From contig JAFGRK010000033.1 of assembly GCA_016935175.1 (NCBI GenBank), forward strand, positions 1-52,644: a stretch of DNA of 52,644 bases. The letters run 5' to 3'. The notes beneath the pieces were generated by a model, which worked only from the letters and a program-made list of their open reading frames with translations, was not told the DNA's origin and did not search any database. This DNA is from Candidatus Woesearchaeota archaeon. GTDB taxonomy: Archaea; Nanobdellota; Nanobdellia; Woesearchaeales; SM23-78. This document shows positions 15,495-23,525 of the stretch, one piece after another (position 1 is the stretch's first letter; each line of letters opens with the position of its first letter). The position numbers and the translations under genes are program-made.

Positions 15495-16232
15495 GTGGAA
15501 AAGGATAAATCAGATAATATCACGAAGTTAAGCAATGGTGTTTTAGCTGGCAAGTCCAAGAGCAAGGGCTCAATACTAGTCATATGTGCCCACTCTGATG
15601 ACCAGGTCATTGGCGCAGGCGGAGCCCTGGCTAAGTATGCAAATGAAGGATATGACATACATACTATCATCATGTCTTTTGGCGAGAGCGTCAAGCCTCA
15701 TCTCAGGAGGGAAGTGATAACCAAGGTCAGGGTCAAGGAGGCTCAGAAGGCTGACAGGATAATCGGCGGCAAAGGGATTATATTCTTGGGGCTCAAGGAG
15801 CTGCATTTTGAGGAAGACTTTGCCAAGCGTGGCATTGAGAACAACTTCAAGAGGATAGTCAAGAAGTTCAAGCCTGTGAAGATATTCACGCACGCCTCTG
15901 ATGACGCGCACCCAGACCACAGGGCTACTTTCAGGATGGTGCTTAAGACCTATAAGCGCCTAGGGTTAAAGTCAGAATTGTACATGTTCGAGGTTTGGCA
16001 CCTGGTCAACCTAAAAAAGAGGAATAAGCCCAAGCTGGTGGTGGACACTTCAAGCACTTTCAGGATAAAGGTGCAGGCCCTGAAGGCTTTCAAGAGCCAG
16101 ATAGACTTGTTCACATTATATAATTATCTGGTGCTTAATAACTTCTTCTTTTTCCTGATACACATAAAGGATGCCTTGAACGGCATCAAGTACAGGACTA
16201 AGTATGCAGAAGTGTTTTACAAGGTAAGATGA
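15495..16232 (+). CDS. PIG-L/LmbE-family N-acetylglucosamine deacetylase-like protein
   Basis: ILVICAHSDDQVIGAGG at about residues 27-43 is the family AHPDDE motif in variant form (AHSDDQ, last Glu to Gln). HASDDAHPDHRATFRM at about 134-149 gives the second zinc His (HPDH). PIG-L enzymes remove acetyl from N-acetylglucosamine linked to lipids, inositol or nucleotides. The start is GTG at 15495 (245 aa). Its stop overlaps the ATG of the glycosyltransferase by the usual ATGA arrangement, so the two act together, probably in glycolipid or surface-glycan synthesis. Confidence 0.87.
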   Translation: MEKDKSDNITKLSNGVLAGKSKSKGSILVICAHSDDQVIGAGGALAKYANEGYDIHTIIMSFGESVKPHLRREVITKVRVKEAQKADRIIGGKGIIFLGLKELHFEEDFAKRGIENNFKRIVKKFKPVKIFTHASDDAHPDHRATFRMVLKTYKRLGLKSELYMFEVWHLVNLKKRNKPKLVVDTSSTFRIKVQALKAFKSQIDLFTLYNYLVLNNFFFFLIHIKDALNGIKYRTKYAEVFYKVR

Positions 16233-17452
16233 TGGCCAAGGCTTTTATAAGGAGGAGGAGTGAAGCTAAGAAAGAGGCAGCTATGAAGCCTGAATCAACT
16301 GATACAAAAAAAAAATCATTGCTCATACCCACAGATAATTTCTTGCCAAGATGGGATGGGATTGCCAGGTTCTTGTCAGAGATAATCCCCAGGCTGAAAG
16401 ACAAGTACAGCATAACGGTCATAGCCCCTGACTTTGGGCCCTATGATGCTGGCTGGGGCGAGTCAGTGAGGATTGTCAAGATACCTGTGCTCAAGCTAAA
16501 AGTAGGCGACTTCAACCCTGCAAGGATAGAGTACACCATAATCAAGCGGGAAGTGAAAAAAGCAGACATAGTGTTCTCACAGACCATAGGAACCATCGGC
16601 TACCTTGCCATAAGGGCTGCCAAGAAGAGCAGGAAAAGAATCATATCATTCATACACTCAATTGAGTGGGAGCTGGTGGCCAAGGCTGCGGGCTTTTACC
16701 TTTTAAGGAAATACACTTACAAGATAACCAAGAGCCTTGCCAGGAGGATATATAGCAAGCCAGACCTTCTTATAGTACCTTCTGATAACATAGCAGAGAT
16801 GCTGGCATGGCAAAAAATCAAGACCAGGAAGAAAGTAATCCACCTAGGCGTTGACACCAAGAAGTTCATGCCTGCCTCTGACAAGGCAGAAGCCAAGAAA
16901 AAGCTAGGCTTAGATCCAGATATCTTCCTGATAGGCAACCATGGAAGGCTAGGAAGGGAGAAAGACCTCTTCACCCTGCTAAGGGCTTTTGTGGCTGTAA
17001 AGAGGAATTGCCCTAATGCTGTGCTGATAGTGGTCGGCTCTGGAGTTGAAAGCATCAAGAGAAAGCTTGAGAGCGTAAAGGGAGTAATACTTCCAGGAAG
17101 CACTAGCAATGTGGTGCCTTACCTCCAAGCCATGGATGTGTATTGCCTTCCCAGCCTTACAGAGACCACTAGCCTGGCAACTCTCGAGGCAATGGCCTGC
17201 GGAGTCCCAGTAATAGCTACGCCCGTAGGGTTTGTCAAGGATTACCTGAAGCACATGGCTAATGGATTGCTATTCAAGGAAAAGAACTCTTACGACTTGG
17301 CAAGGCAGATAGAGATGCTCATAAGGCACCCTGATTTAAGGAAGAGGATAGGCAATGAGGCCAGGCGCACTGTTGAGCGCGAGTTCAGCTGGGACAAGAC
17401 AGCCAAGGACATAGAAGAGGCTATTGAGAGCATGATAGCTGGCTCTGGCTAA
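16229..17452 (+). CDS. GT4-family (GT-B) glycosyltransferase
   Basis: 407 residues. The N-terminal acceptor domain has a glycine-poor loop, PRWDGIARFLSEIIPRL. The C-terminal Glycos_transf_1 domain has GRLGREKDLFTLLRAF and the donor-binding segment SLTETTSLATLEAMACG (E-x7-E type). A retaining transferase using UDP- or GDP-sugar is expected; the acceptor is unknown. An adjacent ATGATG gives two possible starts (16229 and 16232). It is coupled to the PIG-L gene, a pairing seen in GlcNAc-inositol-like and archaeal lipid-sugar pathways. The N-terminal 30 residues are unusually basic and may contact membrane. Confidence 0.9.
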   Translation: MMAKAFIRRRSEAKKEAAMKPESTDTKKKSLLIPTDNFLPRWDGIARFLSEIIPRLKDKYSITVIAPDFGPYDAGWGESVRIVKIPVLKLKVGDFNPARIEYTIIKREVKKADIVFSQTIGTIGYLAIRAAKKSRKRIISFIHSIEWELVAKAAGFYLLRKYTYKITKSLARRIYSKPDLLIVPSDNIAEMLAWQKIKTRKKVIHLGVDTKKFMPASDKAEAKKKLGLDPDIFLIGNHGRLGREKDLFTLLRAFVAVKRNCPNAVLIVVGSGVESIKRKLESVKGVILPGSTSNVVPYLQAMDVYCLPSLTETTSLATLEAMACGVPVIATPVGFVKDYLKHMANGLLFKEKNSYDLARQIEMLIRHPDLRKRIGNEARRTVEREFSWDKTAKDIEEAIESMIAGSG

Positions 17453-17500
17453 GGAAAAAGAAAAAGATTTGCAAATAATTTGTTCTCTTAGCTTAAGTCC

Positions 17501-18040
17501 CTAAAGTATCTTAATTACAGGCCTCATCACATATCCGCCAGGGATTTCTACAATGGAATAGCGCGCATCAAAGCTCAAGGTCAGCTTGGTTGTCTCTCCG
17601 CTATTAATCTCAAAGCCCCTTATGACCCTGGCTTGCTTTGTCGGGATGCTCAAGTCGATGCTTTGCCCATCAATAACAATCGTTGCCTTGTCAATATTGA
17701 ACCTTACCTGAGTATACCTGCCAACAGGTGCTTGACCGCTACCAACCAAGATGGTAACTCCCCTAATAGCCATTAGGTCAAATGTTTTGGGCCCGGTTAT
17801 TACGCTTACCCACTTTCCATTAGGGTCTTCAACTTCACCCTGGAAGACTTCAATCCCAGAAATGGTCACTTCAGCCTTTTCATATTCAAGCTCTGCAGGC
17901 CCATTGGTCACTTGCATCTCTAAAGTCCCTTTAGCTGAGCCACTAGTGCCGCCGTTCTCACCACTACTACCGTCTCCACCGCAGCCGCTTAGCACCAAGA
18001 CACTAATTATTAATATGCTCAAAAATAAAGACTTATCCAT
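17501..18040 (-). CDS. DUF4382 lipoprotein
   Basis: A signal peptide with a lipobox-like end, ISVLVLSGC, at about residues 12-20 is followed by a Gly/Ser-rich linker. A DUF4382 domain follows (GTLEMQVTNGPAEL, ... VGRYTQVRFNID, ... GYVMRPVIKIL). DUF4382 is a secreted beta-rich domain of unknown function found in bacteria and archaea. The longest frame starts at 18124, but GAGGTGAT just before the ATG at 18040, and the signal peptide there, fix the start (179 aa). It shares a divergent promoter with the gene at 18170. Confidence 0.85.
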   Translation of the reverse strand: MDKSLFLSILIISVLVLSGCGGDGSSGENGGTSGSAKGTLEMQVTNGPAELEYEKAEVTISGIEVFQGEVEDPNGKWVSVITGPKTFDLMAIRGVTILVGSGQAPVGRYTQVRFNIDKATIVIDGQSIDLSIPTKQARVIRGFEINSGETTKLTLSFDARYSIVEIPGGYVMRPVIKIL

Positions 18041-18090
18041 AAAAATCACCTCGATTTTTTTATTCCTCAACCTATATCTTAACAAACTAG

Positions 18091-18098
18091 TATATAAA
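18091..18098. promoter_or_regulatory. Shared bidirectional TATA box
   Basis: TATATAAA reads as a TATA element both ways. It lies 51-58 bases before ATG 18040 (minus) and 72-79 bases before ATG 18170 (plus), with no other TATA nearby. Use in both directions is inferred. Confidence 0.5.
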
Positions 18099-18169
18099 AG
18101 TTTTTGAAAAACGTAAAAAAACAAGGCTTTTGGGAAAGATTAATAAACTCACACCCCCAAAATGAACCT

Positions 18170-18796
18170 ATGGCAGAAGTAAGCGAAGTCTATACGCCGG
18201 CTTATGATGCTGGCAAGCAGATAGATTACAAGAGGATAGCAGAGAAGATAGATGCCCACCTAAGGGAGAAATACGAGGGCCAGAAAATAGTCATACGCCC
18301 CTTGAGCGCAAGCGAGCACCACCCTGAGCAGCTAGATGACCTTATTGAGAGGATAAGAAGCACAGGCACTGACGCAAAAGAACCTGGAGCGCAAGGCTTA
18401 GGGCAAGCCAAGCCTAGTTATGACTTTATTGGCACATACCACGAGGTAAGCTCAGGCTCTAGCACTGAGCCAGCACTGAAGAAGTTCTATGAGAAGCATC
18501 TAGGCAAAGGGCAGGAGCCTGTGAAGCTGGACTTAATGCTTGTCTATGGAGCTGAGCACGTGGAAAAAGTCCCTTATGATGGAAAAGGCTATGATTCACA
18601 TGACGCCTACAAGTTCAAGAGCCCTGATAACAAAAAAGAGGCTCTCAAGGGCATAATCAAGATAAAGGCTGATGGGGATTCATCCCAAAAGCCAGCGCAA
18701 GGCTCTGAGCAACAAGGAAAAGCCCCTCCTAAAGAAGGTGAAATCAGCGATGAAGAGCTCATAAATGCCTTAGAGAGTGCTGGCGCAAGTGAATAA
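18170..18796 (+). CDS. Hypothetical soluble protein, 208 aa
   Basis: Unrecognised. From MAEVSEVYTPAYDAGKQIDYKRIAEKI it continues with charged helices, a Gly/Ser/Thr-rich middle (TGTDAKEPGAQGLGQAKP) and a strand-like block EPVKLDLMLVYGAEHVEKV. A low-complexity tail (DGDSSQKPAQGSEQQGKAPP) precedes a short acidic helix, SDEELINALESAG. There is no signal peptide or membrane segment. The frame can be opened to a TTG at 18104, but ATG 18170 is preferred because the extra residues overlap the promoter. Confidence 0.65.
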   Translation: MAEVSEVYTPAYDAGKQIDYKRIAEKIDAHLREKYEGQKIVIRPLSASEHHPEQLDDLIERIRSTGTDAKEPGAQGLGQAKPSYDFIGTYHEVSSGSSTEPALKKFYEKHLGKGQEPVKLDLMLVYGAEHVEKVPYDGKGYDSHDAYKFKSPDNKKEALKGIIKIKADGDSSQKPAQGSEQQGKAPPKEGEISDEELINALESAGASE

Positions 18797-18816
18797 CGCG
18801 TTGAACAAGATGTTGT

Positions 18817-19104
18817 TTAGTAAACCCCTGCCTTTTCCATGTTTTTCTGGTTCTTGCCAACCCTTTCCAACTCTTCTTTTGACAACTCTTTCTTTTTTAG
18901 CCAGTACTCGCCTTTCACATTATCCCTTCCCAGGTAGTTGAAATTAATCAGTTCTCTCCTGAAAAGCACGTGGTCATCTACGTCAAAGGAATGTATTATC
19001 TCATTGACTTCAAGCTCAGGGTAAATCTTGCCCATCTCGAACTTGGCAGCTATCTTTGCAAGAATCTTCTGTTTTTCCAAATCGTTTCGCGGTAGAGAAA
19101 TCAT
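18817..19104 (-). CDS. DUF2087 winged-helix-like protein
   Basis: 95 residues matching the DUF2087 pattern: KQKILAKIAAKFEMGKIYPELEVNEII, then DDHVLFRRELINFNYLGRDNVKGEYWLKK. In bacteria this domain is found alone or fused to helix-turn-helix regulators and is thought to bind nucleic acid. Its start is 10 bases after the GNAT stop, so it is the third gene of the smc-GNAT-DUF2087 operon. A regulatory role for the operon is possible but unproven. Confidence 0.85.
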   Translation of the reverse strand: MISLPRNDLEKQKILAKIAAKFEMGKIYPELEVNEIIHSFDVDDHVLFRRELINFNYLGRDNVKGEYWLKKKELSKEELERVGKNQKNMEKAGVY

Positions 19105-19114
19105 TTCAGCGCTC

Positions 19115-19603
19115 TCATAGCTTCTTGAACAGGTTCATTGATTGGGGCTTGAATCCTAGCTTTTGCCAGACTGCAATGGCAGCTTGGTTGATATGATAAA
19201 CATTAAGTCTTACAAACCTTATGCCTTTTGATTTTAGGAATGCGAGCGCATGCTCTGTGAGCATCTTGGCTATTCCTTTCCCTCGCTCGTCCTTGTCAGT
19301 GACGCACGCATTAATATAGCCGTATCTATTTATTTTGAAACAAGCATCGTTCTTTTTGATTAAAACCTCTATGAAACCAACAACCTTGTTGCTTTCTGCG
19401 GCTACAAAGATGTTTGTGGCCTTCTTTTTGATGTCTTTTCTTGCAAAATCTAACTGGTTCTTGCAGCTTAGCTCTTTTTTTAGCTCTATCAATGGGTCGC
19501 ATACTTTGTGTGGTTCCCAGAACTGGAGGTAAAGCTTGGCAAGCCCTTCAGCATCAGAAATTTTTGCTCTCCTTATGAGAATTGCCATTTTATGTTGATT
19601 CAT
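19115..19603 (-). CDS. GNAT-family N-acetyltransferase
   Basis: 162 residues with the acetyl-CoA-binding motif A DERGKGIAKMLTEHALAFLKSKG (R/QxxGxG/A type) at about 105-127. Motif B, VYHINQAAIAVWQKLGFK, follows (Asn then GF). The substrate amine, whether protein N-terminus, side chain, small molecule or antibiotic, cannot be told. The ATG overlaps the smc stop codon (ATGA), so it is translationally coupled to smc. MAILIRRAKI at 19588 is an alternative start. Confidence 0.9.
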   Translation of the reverse strand: MNQHKMAILIRRAKISDAEGLAKLYLQFWEPHKVCDPLIELKKELSCKNQLDFARKDIKKKATNIFVAAESNKVVGFIEVLIKKNDACFKINRYGYINACVTDKDERGKGIAKMLTEHALAFLKSKGIRFVRLNVYHINQAAIAVWQKLGFKPQSMNLFKKL

Positions 19604-22600
19604 ATCTTCAGGCTCGTGACCTTGCTTATGCTGTCGTGGTCCATGCTCACGCCGTAGAGATTGTCTGCCTCGCTGATGACTGAGTCGTTGTGGCTGATGA
19701 TGATGTACTGGGCGTTCTTGCAGTAGCCTCTCACCATCTTGGCCAGCTTCTCTGAATTGTGCTTGTCAAGGGCAGCATCAACCTCGTCCATGATGTAGAA
19801 GCTTGCGGGCGCGTATTCCTGCACTGCGAATATGAATGATAAGGCTGTGAGGGTCTTCTCCCCTCCGCTCAGGCTTCTTATGTCCAGGAATTTCTTTCCC
19901 ACCAGCCTTACCTTGATGGTCATGCCTCCTGCGAAAACATCATTCTCGTCCTCTAGCTCAAAAGAGCCCTCTCCCTTGGATGTGAGGCCTGCGAATATCT
20001 TCTTGAAATTCTCGTTGAGCACGTCATAAGTCCTCATGAACAGCTCTTTCTTCTTGGTATCAATCTCGTTTATCATCAGGAGCACGTCTTCCCTTTCCTT
20101 GCCTAGCTTGTCTTTCTTCTTGATGAGGGACTGGTATTCCTGCTCTGCCTTGTCATATATCTCCAGGGCTTTCATGTTCACTGCGCCTATGTCGCTCATC
20201 ATCTTCTCAAACTGCTTTATCTCCTTCTCTATCTGCTCCTCGCTCTTGTCCTTGAAAAGAGGCACTCCTTCATACTGCTTGAACTCCTCTTCCAGTCCTG
20301 CCAGCTCTGCCTTTGCCCCTGCGTTCTCAAGCCCTACAACATTGTTCTTTTGCTCCAGCTCGCGGCTGTTATTGTCCTTGATGGTGATTTGGCCTTCAAT
20401 CTTGCTTATCTCGTCGCTGAGCTTGGTCCTGCTGGCAAACAAGGCCTTGAACTTGGCATAGAACTCTGCCTGGTTCTTCTCCTTTCCCTTGAGCTCCAGC
20501 TCCTGGTCTTTTATCAGCTCCTCAAGCTCTTTCTTTTCCTTGTTGAAGTCTGCCTTCTCCTTCTCGTGCTGCTTCATTATCTGCTGTATCTTCTCGCCTT
20601 CAGGCCCAAGTATGTTCTTCCTCTCGCTCTCCTTGCTCCTGAGCTCCAGCTGGATGTCTTCCATCTCCTTCCTGAGCTCTGACTTTTTCTGGTCAAAGGA
20701 GTTTAGCTCTGCCAATAGTGCAGGGCTTCTCAGCCTGGTGAGCTCTCCCCTAAGCTTCTCCTTTTCTTTTTTCAGCTCAGTGAGCCCTGTGTTCTTGTCA
20801 ACCAGGCTCTTCCTTATGCTTTCGAGCTGCTTCTCCACCTCTTTCATCTGTGAGGCTATGCTCTCCTTCTCCTTCTTGTTAGCATCAAGGTCTGCCGAGT
20901 CCAGGTGCAGGCTCTTCTCAAGCTTGATTATATCTGCCTCTAGCTCTGCCTTCTCCTTTCTTAGCTCTTCTATTCTCATCTCATTATTCTTTTTCTTGAC
21001 ATCAAGATTAGCAATTGATGTGACCAGGTCCTTGACTTCTTTCTCCAGGCCTTTGAGGCCTTCATTGATCTCCTTGTCCTGGAATCCTAATCCTCTTCTT
21101 CTTGTCCTGTAGCCCCCTTGCATTGCCCCGCTGGTCTCAATCAAGTCTCCTGTCAGGGTTACCATTCTCTCCTTGCCTATGCCCAGCTTTCTTGCCACCT
21201 CAACGCTTGCTATCACCAGGGTGCTGCCGAAAACATACTCAAACACTTTCCTGTACTTTTCAGGGAAGCTGATAAGGTCAATGGCAAGCCCTTCTACTCC
21301 TGGCTTGTCTATCTTCCTGAGATGGTCATGCACTTCCCTTGGCTGGAGCTTGTTAAGAGGCAGGAACGTCGCTATGCCTAGCTTGTTGTCCTTGAGGTAC
21401 TTTATGCACTTGGCAGCAGTCTCATCAGTCTCAACCACTACGCTTCCAAGCCTTGGGCCTGCTGCCACTTCAAGAGCAAGTGCGTATTCCTCTTTCACCT
21501 GGCCTAGCTCAGAAACAGTGCCTATGATTCCTTTGATGGTGTTGGTTGCCTTAAGCTCCATTACCTTCTTGACAGCTATGCCTCCGCCCAGTGATTCCTG
21601 GATGCTTATTGAACGGGCGCGCAAGGCTGACTCTTCCTCTTTTTTTGAAAGCAATTTGTCCCTGGCGGTCTGTAGCTGTGATGCCAGGCTTGAATCATAA
21701 TCAAGAGCTCCCTTGAGCTCGTTCTCTTTCTTCTTGAAAGACTCCTTGCTTGTCTTGAGTTTTTCCAATGATGCCTTGTTCTCTTTCTCAATGCCAAGCA
21801 CTTTCTCTATCTTCTCATCTGTGGATTGCGACCTGAGCTCTAGCTTGTCCTTTTCCCTGAGAGATTCCTGCTGTTTCTCCCTTAGCTTGTGCACCTCATC
21901 CTGCAACTCATCAGCATTCTTGTCAATCTCTGCAATCCTCTCATCAGCCTTCTGGGCGTCCTCTAGCTTGTTCTTCTTCCTGAAATCCTCGAGCTTCTTC
22001 TCAATCAAGGCCAGGTCTTTCTCCTTGCTTTTGAGCTGCCCTTCAAGCTCTTTTTTTGACTTCTCTAGCGCTTCAATCTTGTCTGACAGCTCGCTGAAGT
22101 TCTTGCCTAGCTCACCCTTCCTGTCCTCTATCTTCTTAATCTCTGACTCGATAGTGATGATTCGCTGCTTGTTTACTGCGACCTCGACCTTTAGCTTCTC
22201 AATCTCCTTATGAAGGGCTACCTGCTCTTTCTCCCCTTTCTCCTCGACTTCCTTGTTGATGTCCTCTATTTCCTGCTTTTTCTTGGCAATGCTCTCCTTT
22301 AGCTTCCCAATCTCTTTTCTAAGCTCATCAACCTTCTTCTGCTGCTCAGAGATCTTCTGGTTGAGCTCATCGCACTTGGACTTCTTGGTAGTTATCCTGC
22401 TGTTAAGGATGGTGGCCTTGTTCTGCTTTATCTTGTCATTCAGGTCCCTGAACTTCAAGGCCTGGTTCCTTTCCTTTTTCAGGTCCTTGAGATAGTTCTC
22501 CCTTTCCCCAAGGATGATAGTAGCCTCATTGATTTTTTCCTCTACCCTAGTGAGCTCCCTGATAGCCTTGTTCTTCTTGTCCTCGTAGATGTTTATGCCT

Positions 22601-23100
22601 GCTATCTCCTCGATCATGCCTCTTCTTTCCAGAGGAGTCATCTCTACCAATTGGACGATATCCCCTTGCAGTATGATGTTGTACCCATCAGGATTGATGC
22701 GCGCCTTGCTCAACAAGTCTAGAATCTGCTGGCGAGTCCTGCTCTTGCCATCAATCTTGTAAACAGACTGGCCATTAGGCTTCACAATCCTTGAAAGCTC
22801 AATCTCATCGCCAAAATCATTGCCGAAAATCTTGGACTTGTTGTCAAAGTAGATAGTGACTACGCCTTCCTTAGCAGCGCTCTTCCTCTTTCCGCCGTTG
22901 TATATTAAGTTAGCTGCTTTTTCAGCCCTCATGCCCTTGATGCTGCTCTTGCCCAGCACAAAGCATAACGCGTCAAGCACATTGCTCTTGCCGCTGCCAT
23001 TAGGCCCTAGAATGCAGTTGAAATTATCCCCGAAGACCAGCTCTGTCTTGTTAGCAAAGGACTTGAAGCCTTTCATAACAAGCCTGTTGATACGTGTCAT
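19600..23100 (-). CDS. smc: Chromosome segregation ATPase SMC
   Basis: 1166 residues in the classic order. Walker A is GPNGSGKSN at about 33-41, followed by the Q-loop region DIVQLVEMTPLERR. A long coiled coil (about 170-500) leads to the hinge (about 510-660, with LGSVVVETDETAAKCIKYL), then the return coiled coil. The C-terminal head has signature LSGGEKTLTALSF and Walker B YIMDEVDAALD. It forms a ring dimer that loops DNA for chromosome compaction and segregation. The start ATG begins MTRINRLVMKGFKSF. No ScpA/ScpB gene follows; a GNAT and a DUF2087 gene do instead. Confidence 0.97.
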   Translation of the reverse strand: MTRINRLVMKGFKSFANKTELVFGDNFNCILGPNGSGKSNVLDALCFVLGKSSIKGMRAEKAANLIYNGGKRKSAAKEGVVTIYFDNKSKIFGNDFGDEIELSRIVKPNGQSVYKIDGKSRTRQQILDLLSKARINPDGYNIILQGDIVQLVEMTPLERRGMIEEIAGINIYEDKKNKAIRELTRVEEKINEATIILGERENYLKDLKKERNQALKFRDLNDKIKQNKATILNSRITTKKSKCDELNQKISEQQKKVDELRKEIGKLKESIAKKKQEIEDINKEVEEKGEKEQVALHKEIEKLKVEVAVNKQRIITIESEIKKIEDRKGELGKNFSELSDKIEALEKSKKELEGQLKSKEKDLALIEKKLEDFRKKNKLEDAQKADERIAEIDKNADELQDEVHKLREKQQESLREKDKLELRSQSTDEKIEKVLGIEKENKASLEKLKTSKESFKKKENELKGALDYDSSLASQLQTARDKLLSKKEEESALRARSISIQESLGGGIAVKKVMELKATNTIKGIIGTVSELGQVKEEYALALEVAAGPRLGSVVVETDETAAKCIKYLKDNKLGIATFLPLNKLQPREVHDHLRKIDKPGVEGLAIDLISFPEKYRKVFEYVFGSTLVIASVEVARKLGIGKERMVTLTGDLIETSGAMQGGYRTRRRGLGFQDKEINEGLKGLEKEVKDLVTSIANLDVKKKNNEMRIEELRKEKAELEADIIKLEKSLHLDSADLDANKKEKESIASQMKEVEKQLESIRKSLVDKNTGLTELKKEKEKLRGELTRLRSPALLAELNSFDQKKSELRKEMEDIQLELRSKESERKNILGPEGEKIQQIMKQHEKEKADFNKEKKELEELIKDQELELKGKEKNQAEFYAKFKALFASRTKLSDEISKIEGQITIKDNNSRELEQKNNVVGLENAGAKAELAGLEEEFKQYEGVPLFKDKSEEQIEKEIKQFEKMMSDIGAVNMKALEIYDKAEQEYQSLIKKKDKLGKEREDVLLMINEIDTKKKELFMRTYDVLNENFKKIFAGLTSKGEGSFELEDENDVFAGGMTIKVRLVGKKFLDIRSLSGGEKTLTALSFIFAVQEYAPASFYIMDEVDAALDKHNSEKLAKMVRGYCKNAQYIIISHNDSVISEADNLYGVSMDHDSISKVTSLKI

Positions 23101-23276
23101 TTAATCTCACTCACCTGGTAAAATGCATGCTTATTGGGCAGTATTGATGATGGTATTAATACTTCTACACCCTAAACCTATAAGATAAGGATATAAAAAG
23201 GTTGCGGTTTTTAAAGGGGGAAAGAGCTTATTTCTTTTCAAAGACAAAGATGGTGCAGATAAACACCCACTGTCAT

Positions 23277-23444
23277 TTAAGCCCTGCTTTTTTTTCTTTG
23301 CCAGATTATCAAGAAAATAGTCAATATTATGAAGAAAAATGCTGTTCCGACATATGCTAAGAAATTGGTTTCTGGCTCAGGGAAGAAGAATAAGGCAGCA
23401 AGCCCGATGATCACAACCGCAGGGATGAGATAGTTGAATTTCAT
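23277..23444 (-). CDS. Small two-helix membrane protein, 55 aa
   Basis: Read from the smc-PPDK gap. The protein starts MKFNYLIPAVVIIGLAALFFF, has a turn PEPETNF and a second hydrophobic helix AYVGTAFFFIILTIFLII, and ends in basic WQRKKSRA, a positive-inside hairpin. TTTATATA at 23476-23469 is 25-32 bases before the ATG, giving a leaderless mRNA. No family is recognised. The remaining gap toward smc (23101-23276) holds a TATA-like element at about 23190 and nothing else clear. Confidence 0.75.
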   Translation of the reverse strand: MKFNYLIPAVVIIGLAALFFFPEPETNFLAYVGTAFFFIILTIFLIIWQRKKSRA

Positions 23445-23468
23445 TATCTGAATTTAAAGCATTCACCT

Positions 23469-23476
23469 ATATAAAT
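23469..23476 (-). promoter_or_regulatory. TATA box of the 55-aa membrane protein gene
   Basis: TTTATATA on the minus strand at leaderless spacing from ATG 23444; the best support that this short gene is real. Confidence 0.65.
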
Positions 23477-23525
23477 GTTTCAGTGAGAGCCCGTGGGCGA
23501 GGCTCAAATAAATTAGAAAAAAATT

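Noticed and set aside
19832-23104. Many Ser/Leu-rich frames opposite smc
   Set aside because: Antisense shadows of a long Lys/Glu-rich coiled-coil gene, without promoters or ribosome sites of their own.
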